Below, one piece after another: positions 39,867-48,853 of a stretch of 64,000 nt of DNA. Position 1 is the stretch's first letter. Each line of letters starts with the position of its first letter. This DNA is from Achromobacter kerstersii. GTDB taxonomy: Bacteria; Pseudomonadota; Gammaproteobacteria; Burkholderiales; Burkholderiaceae_B. Position numbers and translations under genes: made by a program. The DNA lies in contig NZ_CADIJQ010000007.1 of assembly GCF_902859595.1 (NCBI RefSeq), positions 186,001 to 250,000 of the forward strand. The letters are read 5' to 3'. The notes below the pieces were generated by a model. It saw nothing but the letters and a program-made list of their open reading frames with translations, had not been told where the DNA came from and did not search any database.

Positions 39867-41540
39867 ATGGCCCAATACGTCTACACCATGAACCGCGTCG
39901 GCAAGATCGTGCCGCCCAAGCGGCAGATTTTGCGTGATATCTCGCTTTCGTTTTTTCCTGGCGCCAAGATCGGCGTGCTGGGCCTGAACGGCTCGGGCAA
40001 GTCGACGCTGCTGAAGATCATGGCTGGCGTCGATAAAGAGATCGAAGGCGAAGCCATTCCCATGCCGGGCCTGAACATCGGCTATCTGCCGCAGGAACCG
40101 CAACTGAACCCCGAGCACACGGTGCGCCAATCGGTCGAAGAAGGCCTGGGCGCCGTCGTCACCGCCAAGAAGCGCCTGGACGAGGTCTACGCCGCTTACG
40201 CCGAGCCCGACGCTGACTTCGACGCGCTGGCCGCTGAACAAGCCGATCTGGAAGCCATCATCGCCGCCGCCGCCTCCAGCGGTTCGGACGATATCGAGCA
40301 CCAGATGGAAATCGCCGCAGACGCCCTGCGCCTGCCGCCCTGGGACGCCATCGTCGGCAATCTGTCGGGGGGTGAAAAGCGCCGCGTGGCCCTGTGCCGC
40401 CTGCTGCTGTCCAAGCCCGACATGCTGCTGCTTGACGAACCCACCAACCACTTGGACGCCGAAAGCGTGGAATGGCTGGAGCAATTCCTGCACAAGTTCC
40501 CCGGCACCGTCGTCGGCGTGACCCACGATCGCTACTTCCTGGATAACGCCGCTGAGTGGATTCTGGAACTGGACCGCGGCTACGGCATTCCCTGGAAGGG
40601 CAACTACAGCTCGTGGCTCGAGCAAAAAGAAGACCGCCTGAAGCAGGAAGAGTCCTCGGAATCGGCCCGCCAGAAGACGATCAAGAAAGAACTGGAGTGG
40701 GTGCGTCAGAACCCGAAGGGCCGTCAGGCCAAGGCCAAGGCGCGTCTGGCCCGCTTCGAGGAACTGTCGTCCTACGAATACCAGAAGCGCAACGAAACCC
40801 AGGAAATCTTCATTCCGGTGGGCGAGCGTCTGGGTAACGAGGTCATTGAATTCAACAACGTCAGCAAGGCGTATGGCGATCGCCTGTTGATCGACAACCT
40901 CAGCTTCAAGATCCCGCCGGGCGCCATCGTTGGCATCATCGGCGCGAACGGCGCCGGTAAGTCCACGTTGTTCCGCATGATCGCCGGCCGCGAACAGCCG
41001 GATTCGGGCGAAGTCACCATCGGCCAGACCGTGAAGCTGGCCTATGTGGACCAGTCGCGCGATGCGCTGGAAGACAAGAAGACGGTGTTTGATGCTGTGG
41101 CCGACGGCGCCGACATCCTGACCGTGGGCAAGTTCGAAATGTCGTCGCGCGCCTATCTGGGCCGCTTCAACTTCAAGGGCGGCGACCAGAACAAGGTGGT
41201 GGGCCAACTGTCGGGCGGTGAACGCGGCCGTCTGCACATGGCCAAGACGCTGATCGCGGGCGGCAACGTGTTGCTGCTTGACGAACCGTCCAACGACCTC
41301 GACGTTGAAACGCTGCGCGCGCTGGAAGACGCCTTGCTGGAGTTCCCCGGCAGCGTCATGGTCATCAGCCACGATCGCTGGTTCCTGGACCGTATCGCCA
41401 CGCACATCCTGGCGTTCGAAGGCGATTCGCAAGTGGTGTTCTTCGACGGCAACTACCAAGAGTACGAAGCCGACAAGAAGCGCCGCCTGGGCGAAGAAGG
41501 CGCCAAGCCCAAGCGCCTGCGCTACAAGGCACTGAAGTAA
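39867..41540 (+). CDS. ettA: Energy-dependent translational throttle EttA (ABC-F ATPase)
   Basis: 557 residues (E. coli 555). Two ABC domains: GLNGSGKST and GANGAGKST Walker A motifs, [15 protein letters not shown] and [15 protein letters not shown] signatures, [11 protein letters not shown] and [11 protein letters not shown]alker B. The linker helix region (about 240-310: [32 protein letters not shown]) and the arm near 90-135 mark EttA among ABC-F proteins. It binds the ribosomal E site and gates the first peptide bond according to ATP/ADP. A terminator follows at once. Confidence 0.95.
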   Translation: MAQYVYTMNRVGKIVPPKRQILRDISLSFFPGAKIGVLGLNGSGKSTLLKIMAGVDKEIEGEAIPMPGLNIGYLPQEPQLNPEHTVRQSVEEGLGAVVTAKKRLDEVYAAYAEPDADFDALAAEQADLEAIIAAAASSGSDDIEHQMEIAADALRLPPWDAIVGNLSGGEKRRVALCRLLLSKPDMLLLDEPTNHLDAESVEWLEQFLHKFPGTVVGVTHDRYFLDNAAEWILELDRGYGIPWKGNYSSWLEQKEDRLKQEESSESARQKTIKKELEWVRQNPKGRQAKAKARLARFEELSSYEYQKRNETQEIFIPVGERLGNEVIEFNNVSKAYGDRLLIDNLSFKIPPGAIVGIIGANGAGKSTLFRMIAGREQPDSGEVTIGQTVKLAYVDQSRDALEDKKTVFDAVADGADILTVGKFEMSSRAYLGRFNFKGGDQNKVVGQLSGGERGRLHMAKTLIAGGNVLLLDEPSNDLDVETLRALEDALLEFPGSVMVISHDRWFLDRIATHILAFEGDSQVVFFDGNYQEYEADKKRRLGEEGAKPKRLRYKALK

Positions 41541-41563
41541 GCCTTGCGGTAAAGCAGTCTGAG

Positions 41564-41592
41564 AAATCCCGGCCGATGCGCCGGGATTTTTT
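41564..41592 (+). terminator. Rho-independent terminator of ettA
   Basis: AAATCCCGGC (41564-41573) pairs perfectly with GCCGGGATTT (41580-41589) over a six-base loop, and a T run continues to 41592; 23 bp after the ettA stop. Confidence 0.93.
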
Positions 41593-41602
41593 CACGATGC
41601 TA

Positions 41603-41640
41603 GAATCAAAAACCGCATCAGATGATGTAATTTTTGATTC
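41603..41640. promoter_or_regulatory. Inverted-repeat operator of the VapBC pair
   Basis: GAATCAAAAA (41603-41612) and TTTTTGATTC (41631-41640) are exact complements 18 bp apart, with the inner dyad CATCA-G-ATGATG between. It ends 21 bp before the antitoxin ATG. VapBC complexes bind such sites and repress their own transcription; binding here is inferred. Confidence 0.65.
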
Positions 41641-41661
41641 ACCTATTGTGGCGGGGCAAAC

Positions 41662-41871
41662 ATGCGTACGACGGTGACGCTCGATGATGAATTGCTCGAG
41701 AGGGCGCGTACCTACACGGGTATACAAGAGACGTCTGCACTCGTGCAGCAGGCGCTGACCAATCTTGTTCAGAAAGAAGCAGCGAAGCGCCTGGCGAAGC
41801 TGGGTGGATCTTCTCCGAAATTGAAGCTGGCTCCCAGGCGGCAAACGGAGACGTCAGATGATCCTAGTTGA
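41662..41871 (+). CDS. vapB: VapB-type antitoxin
   Basis: 69 residues. The N-terminal MRTTVTLDDELLERARTYTG is the ribbon-helix-helix DNA-binding form found in VapB antitoxins of the DUF2191 kind; the basic C-terminal tail would wrap the toxin. The reading frame overlaps the toxin by 14 bp, the usual order antitoxin then toxin. The local base composition is lower in GC than its neighbours, consistent with acquisition. Confidence 0.88.
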   Translation: MRTTVTLDDELLERARTYTGIQETSALVQQALTNLVQKEAAKRLAKLGGSSPKLKLAPRRQTETSDDPS

Positions 41872-42238
41872 TACGTCTATCTGGGTTGACCATCTGGGCG
41901 CGGCTCGCGAGCCCCGGCTTGAGCAGCTGTTGAACAATGAGTACGTGCTGATGCATCCGTTCATTGTGGGCGAGTTGGCGCTTGGTTCTCTGGGAAAGCG
42001 TGACATGGTGTTGGGTGCGATGACGCTATTACCGCAGGCCGTCCGGGCAAGTCACGACGAGGCGATACATTTCCTTCATGCCGAAAGACTGTTTGGTAAG
42101 GGTATCGGCTATGTTGACCTGCATCTGCTTGCGTCCACCCGACTTACGCCTGGCGCCTCGTTGTGGACCAAAGACAAACGGCTCAGGTCCGTCGCGGTGG
42201 CATTGAATTTGTCCGTTGAGCCGCCGCTATATCATTGA
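41858..42238 (+). CDS. vapC: VapC-type PIN-domain ribonuclease toxin
   Basis: 126 residues. The PIN acidic residues are present as D5 (MILVDTSIW), E39 (VGELALG), D87 (GIGYVDLHLLAS) and D106 (LWTKDKRL), which hold Mg2+ for RNA cleavage. VapC toxins cut tRNA or rRNA and are neutralised by the adjacent VapB. The set is complete, so the toxin is probably functional. RNA target not predictable. Confidence 0.92.
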   Translation: MILVDTSIWVDHLGAAREPRLEQLLNNEYVLMHPFIVGELALGSLGKRDMVLGAMTLLPQAVRASHDEAIHFLHAERLFGKGIGYVDLHLLASTRLTPGASLWTKDKRLRSVAVALNLSVEPPLYH

Positions 42239-42316
42239 GGTTTGCAGCGGCGGGTGCCTGAGCATTGCTGCTGATGCGGCCCAACATTCCAGATGCAGAA
42301 TTTCCGGAGATCTTCC

Positions 42317-42850
42317 ATGCTGCTGCACGCCTCCGATTCCACATTCCTCATCGTTGATATGCAGGGCCGGCTGATGCCGGTCATCCATGACAACGAGGCC
42401 GTGCTGAACTCCACGCACAAGCTTGCGCAAGCCGCGAGGTTGCTGGATGTGCCGGTGATCGCCACCGAACATCACAGCAAGATGCTTGGCGTCACGGTCG
42501 ACCCGCTGCGCGACATTGTGCAGTCGACGTTTCAGAAGATGCATTTTTCTTCCGCGCGCGAACCCGGCTTTGAAGCGTGGTTGCCCGCCGCGCGCAAGAC
42601 CATTCTGGTGGCAGGTTGCGAGGCGCATATCTGCGTGCTGCAAACCGTGATCGGCTTGGCGGACATGGGCTACAAGGCGGTGTTGGTGTCTGATGCCGCC
42701 GGCTCGCGCAAGCCTGCTGATCATCATGCCGCGTTGCGCCGTGCGCGTGCGCATGGTGCGGATATCGTCACATCGGAAATGGCCATATTTGAGTGGATGG
42801 AGACTTGCGAGCATCCGCGCTTTCGTGATGTGTTACGTCTGGTCAAATAG
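42317..42850 (+). CDS. Isochorismatase-family cysteine hydrolase (YcaC-like)
   Basis: 177 residues. The Asp-Lys-Cys catalytic set appears as D14 (FLIVDMQGRL), K74 (STFQKMHFSS) and C106 (AGCEAHICVLQT). Members hydrolyse amides or vinyl ethers; small stand-alone ones of this type are often of unknown substrate. GGAGA lies 7 bp before the ATG at 42317, which decides the start against an upstream in-frame ATG at 42293. It stands alone after vapC. Confidence 0.9.
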   Translation: MLLHASDSTFLIVDMQGRLMPVIHDNEAVLNSTHKLAQAARLLDVPVIATEHHSKMLGVTVDPLRDIVQSTFQKMHFSSAREPGFEAWLPAARKTILVAGCEAHICVLQTVIGLADMGYKAVLVSDAAGSRKPADHHAALRRARAHGADIVTSEMAIFEWMETCEHPRFRDVLRLVK

Positions 42851-42903
42851 CCGATGGGGCCTGCAACATTGCCCCCAGAGGCGCGCAAAGATTCTCTCGC
42901 TGT

Positions 42904-42932
42904 TTGACACAATTCCTGGGCAAACCTAACAC
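42904..42932 (+). promoter_or_regulatory. Candidate promoter for the glycine-zipper lipoprotein
   Basis: A perfect -35 TTGACA (42904-42909) is followed after 17 bp by TAACAC (42927-42932), a weak -10. It would give a leader of about 100 bases. Nothing else is seen in the 190-bp gap. Confidence 0.45.
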
Positions 42933-43041
42933 CGCTTGCCGCGATATTTTGAGATCCTGAAGTTTCTAAACCCAAAAGGGGATCGCGCGCTCGCGTTAGG
43001 TCCATGGTGCGGCCCCTGGGTATAAGAATAGGAGCCTCATC

Positions 43042-43266
43042 ATGAAAATCGCATCTCTTTCCAAAATCTGTATCGCCGTGGCGATGACCGCCGCAATGGC
43101 CGGCTGCTCGTCCTGGGACGGCATGAGCCATCGTCAAAAGAGCACGGTGGGCGGGGCCGCATTGGGCGGTGTCGCAGGCGCCGTGATCACTAACGGCGGC
43201 GTGCTCGGTACGGTTGGCGGAGCAGCGATCGGTGGCGTGATCGGCGATCAGGTCGGCAAGCGCTAA
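43042..43266 (+). CDS. Small glycine-zipper outer-membrane lipoprotein (OsmB-like)
   Basis: 74 residues. A lipoprotein signal ends in the lipobox MAGC with Cys22 as the lipidated residue. The mature part is a glycine-zipper hairpin, VGGAALGGVAGAVIT and TVGGAAIGGVIGDQVG, which inserts as two helices in a membrane. OsmB-type proteins are induced by osmotic or envelope stress. AGGAG precedes the ATG and a strong terminator follows, so it is a one-gene unit. Confidence 0.88.
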   Translation: MKIASLSKICIAVAMTAAMAGCSSWDGMSHRQKSTVGGAALGGVAGAVITNGGVLGTVGGAAIGGVIGDQVGKR

Positions 43267-43283
43267 GCGTCTGCCCGCCATGC

Positions 43284-43313
43284 AAAACGCCCGGCATTGC
43301 CGGGCGTTTTTTT
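43284..43313 (+). terminator. Bidirectional terminator between lipoprotein gene and minE
   Basis: AAAACGCCCGGC pairs perfectly with GCCGGGCGTTTT over an ATT loop and continues into seven T. The A-run on the other side lets it also serve the converging min operon. Confidence 0.93.
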
Positions 43314-43365
43314 ATGGCCGTTGTGGTGGACGCGCGCCAGCAGAGGCCGGCGCGGCCACGCCGCA

Positions 43366-43623
43366 TCACGTATCGTTCTGCGGCATCTCGATCTTCACTT
43401 CCAACACTTCCAGCGTGTCCTGGCGTTCCAGGTGCACCTTGATGTCTTCAGGGTTGATCTTCACGTATTTTGAGATCACGGCGATAAGTTCCTGCTGCAA
43501 CTGCGGCAGGTAGTCGGGCGAGTCGCCGCGGCCCCGCTCGTGGGCCAGGATGATCTGCAACCGTTCTTTGGCAACGGACGCGGACGATTTCTTTTGACCA
43601 AGCAGAAACGACAGGAAGGACAT
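43366..43623 (-). CDS. minE: Cell division topological specificity factor MinE
   Basis: 85 residues. The N-terminal amphipathic SFLSFLLGQ membrane helix, the anti-MinCD helix [13 protein letters not shown] and the topological domain [22 protein letters not shown] are all present. MinE drives MinD off the membrane and makes the Min oscillation that keeps the septum at midcell. It lies 3 bp after minD. Confidence 0.96.
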   Translation of the reverse strand: MSFLSFLLGQKKSSASVAKERLQIILAHERGRGDSPDYLPQLQQELIAVISKYVKINPEDIKVHLERQDTLEVLEVKIEMPQNDT

Positions 43624-43626
43624 TGC

Positions 43627-44442
43627 TTACTTGCCTCCGAACAGGCGTTTCAGAAGACCGGGCTTTTCGTAGTCGGTAAAGCGCAGGGCCTTGTCTTCGC
43701 CAAGGTAACGGGCCACGACGTCCTTGTAGGCTTCGGAGACGTCCGTTTCTTTCAGGTGGATGGCCGGCAGGCCTTGGTTCGACGCTTGCAGCACCGCTTC
43801 CGATTCGGGGATGACGCCGATCAGCTTGATGCGCAGGATGTCTTCGATGTCGCCCAAGGACAGCATTTCGCCGTCCACCACGCGCTTCGGGTTGTAGCGA
43901 GTGAGCAGCAGGAATTCCTTGACCGGATCGCCGCCGTCAACGGCGCGCTTGGACTTGGCCGCCAGGATGCCCAGGATGCGGTCAGAGTCACGCACTGACG
44001 ACACTTCGGGGTTCGTGACGACGAGTGCGTCGTCGGCGAAGTAGGCAGCCATCAGCGCGCCCGTTTCGATGCCGGCGGGCGAGTCGCAGACGATGTACTC
44101 GAAGCCCATTTCCTTCAGGTCGTTGATGACCTTTTCCACGCCTTCCTGCGTCAGCGCGTCTTTGTCGCGCGTTTGCGAGGCGGGCAGGATGAACAGGTTT
44201 TCAAGCTGCTTGTCCTTGATCAGTGCCTGGTTGAGGGTGGCTTCGCCCTGGATCACATTGACGAAGTCGTACACCACGCGACGCTCGCAGCCCATGATGA
44301 GGTCGAGATTGCGCAGGCCGACATCGAAGTCGATGACAGCGGTCTTGTGGCCCCGCATCGCGAGGCCCGCGGAAAAACTGGCGCTCGTCGTGGTTTTACC
44401 CACGCCGCCTTTGCCGGAAGTCACCACAACAATGCGTGTCAT
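43627..44442 (-). CDS. minD: Septum site-determining ATPase MinD
   Basis: 271 residues. The deviant Walker A SGKGGVGKTT at 9-18, switch regions DFDVGLRNLDL and CDSPAGIETGA, and the C-terminal amphipathic helix GLLKRLFGGK that anchors it to membrane. It recruits MinC and is stimulated by MinE. Start MTRIVVVTSG chosen from alignment; three extra codons upstream are possible. Confidence 0.96.
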   Translation of the reverse strand: MTRIVVVTSGKGGVGKTTTSASFSAGLAMRGHKTAVIDFDVGLRNLDLIMGCERRVVYDFVNVIQGEATLNQALIKDKQLENLFILPASQTRDKDALTQEGVEKVINDLKEMGFEYIVCDSPAGIETGALMAAYFADDALVVTNPEVSSVRDSDRILGILAAKSKRAVDGGDPVKEFLLLTRYNPKRVVDGEMLSLGDIEDILRIKLIGVIPESEAVLQASNQGLPAIHLKETDVSEAYKDVVARYLGEDKALRFTDYEKPGLLKRLFGGK

Positions 44443-44552
44443 GACGATCAAACCCTTATGTTCGAATAAATCGCGTTATCGTAAAGCAAAAAGCCCGTGT
44501 AAGGCTTCTTACAGAATGTGTTGAGACGTTCGTGGCGCCGCGCAAAAACGAT

Positions 44553-45440
44553 CTACGGTTTCAGCGCTTCGATGCGTAACGTATCGCCGTCCAGGCGAAT
44601 CAAGGCCGGCTGATTTTGCAGCGTCCGGTCGAGCTTGTCTTCCACCACGCGGTACACGCCAGCCACGGCCAGCAGCTCGGCATCCAGATGCGTTGTGAAG
44701 ATGCGCGCCGACGTGTCGCCGCGCGCGCCAGCCATGGCCTTGCCGCGCAACGGGCCGTACACGTGCACGTTGCCGTCGGCGATGACTTCGGCACCCTGGC
44801 TCACCATGCCGATCACGACAAGGTCCGTGTGGCGCGCGTAAACGCGCTGGCCGGAACGCAAGGGTTTGGTGATGACCAGCGCCGACGCCGAGTGCGGCGC
44901 GGCTTGCGTGGGGCTGGGCGCGGACGTGGTGCTGCTGGCTTCGCGAGCCGGCATCGGTTCGGCCGATGCGGACTTGGCCGGCGTTGCTGCGGTATCTGCT
45001 GCTGCGCCATCAGTGGCCGACGTGTCGGTGGGCGCGGGCGCGGTTTCAACGGCTGCGGCCGGCACCGAAGGCACGGGCGTCGACACGTCGTTTGGCGGCG
45101 CGGTGTCCACGACGGGGGCGGGGCGGGCGGCGGGGGTGGACAGTTCCACCGGCGTCAGGCCGGCCTCGCGTGCGGCCTTCAGGTTCGCGCCTTCGGCCAC
45201 CACGCCGATCGGGGGCAGGTTATGGGCGCGCAGCGCGGCGACCAGCGCCGTCCAATCGATCTTCTCGTCGACGCGGCTGGCGTCGATGACCACGGGTTCG
45301 TTCTCGAAGAAGCTGCCGGCATCCGCCATGCGCTTGGCCAGCGCGGCGGTAAGGCGTTCGGGGTCTGCGCTGTGCAGAACCACCCGGATGGCATACAGGG
45401 TGGCGCTTTTGAAGTCCAGGGCTAGAGATTCAGTGTTCAT
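44553..45440 (-). CDS. minC: Septum site-determining protein MinC
   Basis: 295 residues (E. coli 231). The N-terminal FtsZ-inhibiting domain is about 1-105, and the C-terminal beta-helical dimer domain is about 195-295, with [43 protein letters not shown]. The difference in length is an Ala/Pro/Thr-rich linker of about 85 residues. First gene of minCDE; the gap to minD is 110 bp. Confidence 0.95.
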   Translation of the reverse strand: MNTESLALDFKSATLYAIRVVLHSADPERLTAALAKRMADAGSFFENEPVVIDASRVDEKIDWTALVAALRAHNLPPIGVVAEGANLKAAREAGLTPVELSTPAARPAPVVDTAPPNDVSTPVPSVPAAAVETAPAPTDTSATDGAAADTAATPAKSASAEPMPAREASSTTSAPSPTQAAPHSASALVITKPLRSGQRVYARHTDLVVIGMVSQGAEVIADGNVHVYGPLRGKAMAGARGDTSARIFTTHLDAELLAVAGVYRVVEDKLDRTLQNQPALIRLDGDTLRIEALKP

Positions 45441-45554
45441 CTTGATTGTGGCTGGCGGTTCGCAACGCCAGGAAAACGGCGCGCGCAACCGGCTGCGGGA
45501 TGTCGGGCATGATAACCCGCTACGGGGTGGGGTGCGCAGGGGGGAAGACGAAAG

Positions 45555-45580
45555 AAAAAGGCGCCCGAAGGCGCCTTTTT
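45555..45580 (-). terminator. Rho-independent terminator of glnS
   Basis: The 26-bp element AAAAAGGCGCC-CGAA-GGCGCCTTTTT is perfectly symmetrical and sits 23 bp past the glnS stop on the minus strand, keeping its transcription out of minC. Confidence 0.92.
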
Positions 45581-45603
45581 CCGTGTTACGCACGCGTGGC
45601 GGG

Positions 45604-47373
45604 TCAGCCTTGCGCCCACGAGTCGCGCAGCGTCACGATGCGGTTGAGCACCGGCGCGGCTTCCGTGGATTCCTTCAGGTCGGCCGTGAAGTAGCCCAGG
45701 CGTTCGAACTGCCAGGTGGCGCCCGGCGTGGCGACGGTGCCCGGTTCCAGCCAGGCGGTGACGGTCTGCTTGGAGTTCGGGTTCAGGCAGGCCAGGAAGT
45801 CCTTGTCGCCGCCATCGGGACGCGCATCGGCGAACAGGCGGTCGTACAGGTGGATCTGGGCCGGCACCGCGTGGGCCGCGCTGACCCAGGTGATGTTGCC
45901 CTTGACCTTGACGCTGTCTGCGCCCGGCGTGCCGCTTTTGGTTTCCGGCAGGTATTCAGCTTGAACTTCGACGACTTCGCCGGCTTCGTTCTTGGTGAAG
46001 CCGGTGCAGCGCACGACATAGCCGTACTTCAGGCGCACGGTGTTGCCGGGGAACAGGCGGAAGTACTTCTTCGGCGCTTCTTCGCGGAAGTCGTCGCGTT
46101 CAATCCAGAGCTCGCGCGACAGCGGGAATTCGCGCACGCCCGCTTCCGGGTCATGCGGATTGCGCGGCGCCGTGCAGGTTTCGGACTGGCCTTCCGGATA
46201 GTTCGTGATGACGAGCTTGATCGGGTCCAGCACGGCCACCGAGCGGGCGGCGATGGGGTCGAGATCGTCGCGCACGGCTTGTTCGAGCAGGCTGTAGTCG
46301 ATACGCGAGTCGGACTTGGACACGGCGGTGCGGTCGCAGAACAGGCGGATCGAGGCCGGCGTGTAGCCGCGGCGGCGCAGGCCGAAGATGGTCGGCATGC
46401 GGGGGTCGTCCCAGCCGTCCACATGGCCTTCGCGCACCAGTTGCAGCAGCTTGCGCTTGCTGGTGACGACGTAGCTCAGGTTCAGGCGGGCGAATTCATA
46501 TTGATGCGGCAGCGGCTGGGCCAGCTTGCCGAGCTCTGCCAGGCGCGTGAGTATCCAGTCGTAGAACGGGCGCTGATCTTCGAATTCCAGCGTGCAGACG
46601 CTGTGCGTGATGCCTTCCAGGGCGTCTTCCACCGGGTGAGCCCAGCTGTACATCGGGTAGATGCACCATTGGTTGCCCGTGCGGTGGTGGGTCGCGTGGC
46701 GCACGCGGTACATGACCGGGTCGCGCAGGTTGATGTTGGGCGAGGCCATGTTGATCTTCGCGCGCAGCACCAGGCTGCCGTCCGGATGCTTGCCGTCGCG
46801 CATTTCACGCAGCAGGGTGATGGACTCGGCGGCCGGGCGGTTGCGCCAGGGCGAGTCGGTGCCGGGTTCGGTCAGCGTGCCGCGGTTGGCGCGGATTTCT
46901 TCGGGGCTTTGCTCATCGACGTAAGCGTGGCCGGCTTCGACCAGGGCTTCGGCGAACTCGTACATATAGCCGAAGTAGTCGCTGGCGAAGTACAGGTTTT
47001 CCTGGCCGTTGTCGGCCTTCCAGTCAAAGCCCAGCCAGTGCACGGCTTCGATGATGGCGTCGACGTATTCCTGGTCTTCTTTCTCGGGGTTGGTGTCGTC
47101 AAAACGCAGGTGACAGACACCGCCGAAATCGCGCGCCAGGCCGAAGTTCACGCAAATGCTCTTGGCGTGACCGATGTGCAGGTAGCCGTTGGGCTCCGGC
47201 GGAAAGCGCGTGCGGATACGGGCGGCGTCCAGCTGCCCCTGTTCCTGCACGGCGGCCGGGCCAGGCTTGCCCGCCCAGCGTTTGCCCTGGAAGCGGTTGG
47301 CTTCAAGGTCGTCCTGGACGATGTTAAGCAGGAAATTGGATGCAGCAGGGGTCGGCGTCGTGGCGGAGGTCAT
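45604..47373 (-). CDS. glnS: Glutaminyl-tRNA synthetase
   Basis: 589 residues. Class I signatures: [14 protein letters not shown] (HIGH, about 57-70) and VVTSKRKLL (KMSKS position). Two C-terminal anticodon-binding beta-barrels follow ([34 protein letters not shown]). It charges tRNA-Gln. Start [14 protein letters not shown] was chosen; the upstream ATG in frame adds ten unrelated residues. Confidence 0.96.
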   Translation of the reverse strand: MTSATTPTPAASNFLLNIVQDDLEANRFQGKRWAGKPGPAAVQEQGQLDAARIRTRFPPEPNGYLHIGHAKSICVNFGLARDFGGVCHLRFDDTNPEKEDQEYVDAIIEAVHWLGFDWKADNGQENLYFASDYFGYMYEFAEALVEAGHAYVDEQSPEEIRANRGTLTEPGTDSPWRNRPAAESITLLREMRDGKHPDGSLVLRAKINMASPNINLRDPVMYRVRHATHHRTGNQWCIYPMYSWAHPVEDALEGITHSVCTLEFEDQRPFYDWILTRLAELGKLAQPLPHQYEFARLNLSYVVTSKRKLLQLVREGHVDGWDDPRMPTIFGLRRRGYTPASIRLFCDRTAVSKSDSRIDYSLLEQAVRDDLDPIAARSVAVLDPIKLVITNYPEGQSETCTAPRNPHDPEAGVREFPLSRELWIERDDFREEAPKKYFRLFPGNTVRLKYGYVVRCTGFTKNEAGEVVEVQAEYLPETKSGTPGADSVKVKGNITWVSAAHAVPAQIHLYDRLFADARPDGGDKDFLACLNPNSKQTVTAWLEPGTVATPGATWQFERLGYFTADLKESTEAAPVLNRIVTLRDSWAQG

Positions 47374-47509
47374 TCTTGAAAGAATAGGAAAAAGCGGCGA
47401 CAAAGCGTCAATTTTGCCACGTTCCGCCTCAGGGGCCTTTTTAGACCCGGTTCAAGCGGTTTCAAACTGCCCCCATTGTCTTGTAACTGGCTCTACACTA
47501 CGGCCCATT

Positions 47510-48853
47510 ATGGATATATCCACCCTTTCCCTGGCCCGTGCGCAGTTCGTGGCCAGCCTGAGCTTTCTGGCGCTTTTCCTGGCCGTTTCCCTGGCGCTTG
47601 CGTGGGTGCTGCTGTTTTTCAAAGTGCGCGCCCGGTGGTCGGGCCGCGGCGGCTGGACCGCCGCTTACCGCTTCTGGGTGCGAATTTTCGCCCTGGCCTT
47701 CGTGCTGACCCTGGCGGCCAGCGTGCCCGTGCTGATTCAGATCGGCAGCCTGTGGGCCGGCCTCATGGACAAGATCGGTAACGTCGCCGGCCCCTTGCTG
47801 GGTTACGGCATCCTGTCCGTCTTCATCTTGAAGTCGTGTTTCCTGGGCGTCATGCTGTTCGGCCAGCGCCGCGTGTCCGACTTCGCGCACACGCTGGCGG
47901 TGCTGATGGTGGCCGTGGGCCAGCTGGTGGCGGTGTTCTGGGTGCTGGCCCTGCAATCCTGGATGCAAACGCCCGACGGTGCGATTCTTGTCGATGGCCG
48001 CTACCAGGTCTATGACTGGGTGGCCGTGGTGCTGAACCCGTCGGTGGGATGGCGCATGGCCGTGGTGGTGGTCGGCGCGGCGCTGGCCGCCGCGTTCCTG
48101 ATGATGGGCGTCACCGCCTTGCAGGCGCTGCGCCGCCCGCTGGGTGATGGGGAACGCAATACCTTCAAGACCGCGCTGGTGATTGCGGTGGTGGCTGCGT
48201 TCTTGCAGGTGCCGGTGGCAACAGGCGCGGGTCAGATGGTGGCCAAGTTGCAGCCTGCCAAGGCTGCTGCGGCCGCGGGCTATTGGGAAAGTGGCTCGGA
48301 GCCGCAACTGGTGCTGTTCGGCTGGCCCGATGCCCGTGCCCATACCAACGTGTCTGACCTGACGATCCGCAACGCGGGCGGCATGTGGCTGCACCGCAAT
48401 GCGGACGGCACCTATCAGGGCCTGGACAAGTATTCCGGCATGCTGCCGCCGGTTGCGCTGACCTTCTGGTCATTGCGGGTGGCGGTAGGGCTGGGCCTGT
48501 TGATGCTGGCGGTGGCGTGCGTGACCTTTTTGATGACGTTCCGCCGCGGGCTGGACCCGTCGACGCTGCCTGTCTGGTGGCAGCGCGTGCTGTGCACCAT
48601 GATGTTCTCGGGCGGCATTGCCGTCGTGGCGGGATGGTGGGTATCCATCATCGGGCTGCAACCGTTTGCCGTGAACGGCACCATCACGCAGTCTGAGGTG
48701 CTGGGGCAGATTCCGTCCAGCACCGTGCTGTACGGGCTGCTGGGATATGGCCTGCTGTATGCCTTGCTGCTGGCCGCCTTCGCGGGCATGTTGTTCCATG
48801 CCGCGCGCTACGGCGTCGTGCCGGTGCGCAAACTGGGCGGAGGTACGCCATGA
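47510..48853 (+). CDS. Cytochrome-bd oxidase subunit I homologue lacking haem ligands
   Basis: 447 residues, nine or so membrane helices, aligns end to end with CydA: RAQF near 10, LWAGLMDKIGNVAGPLL, FWVLALQSWMQTPDG, VVLNP, and AGWWVSIIGLQPF. Yet the residues matching the E. coli haem ligands are gone: H19 is Leu20, H186 is Val185, M393 is Ala325, E445 is Val373; there is no Glu near positions 99 to 107 either. The four histidines left (127, 278, 295, 430) are elsewhere. The Q-loop is short. It cannot bind haem b558, b595 and d in the known way, so classical quinol oxidase activity is doubtful. It overlaps the CydB-like gene by 4 bp. Confidence 0.85.
   Translation: MDISTLSLARAQFVASLSFLALFLAVSLALAWVLLFFKVRARWSGRGGWTAAYRFWVRIFALAFVLTLAASVPVLIQIGSLWAGLMDKIGNVAGPLLGYGILSVFILKSCFLGVMLFGQRRVSDFAHTLAVLMVAVGQLVAVFWVLALQSWMQTPDGAILVDGRYQVYDWVAVVLNPSVGWRMAVVVVGAALAAAFLMMGVTALQALRRPLGDGERNTFKTALVIAVVAAFLQVPVATGAGQMVAKLQPAKAAAAAGYWESGSEPQLVLFGWPDARAHTNVSDLTIRNAGGMWLHRNADGTYQGLDKYSGMLPPVALTFWSLRVAVGLGLLMLAVACVTFLMTFRRGLDPSTLPVWWQRVLCTMMFSGGIAVVAGWWVSIIGLQPFAVNGTITQSEVLGQIPSSTVLYGLLGYGLLYALLLAAFAGMLFHAARYGVVPVRKLGGGTP

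Noticed and set aside
39855..41459. 534-codon minus-strand frame opposite ettA
   Set aside because: EttA is complete with both ABC domains and a terminator; the opposite frame is a mirror artefact of codon bias.
47404..47509. FNR or other redox operator before the cyd-like operon
   Set aside because: I looked for TTGAT-N4-ATCAA and found none; only weak promoter-like hexamers are present.
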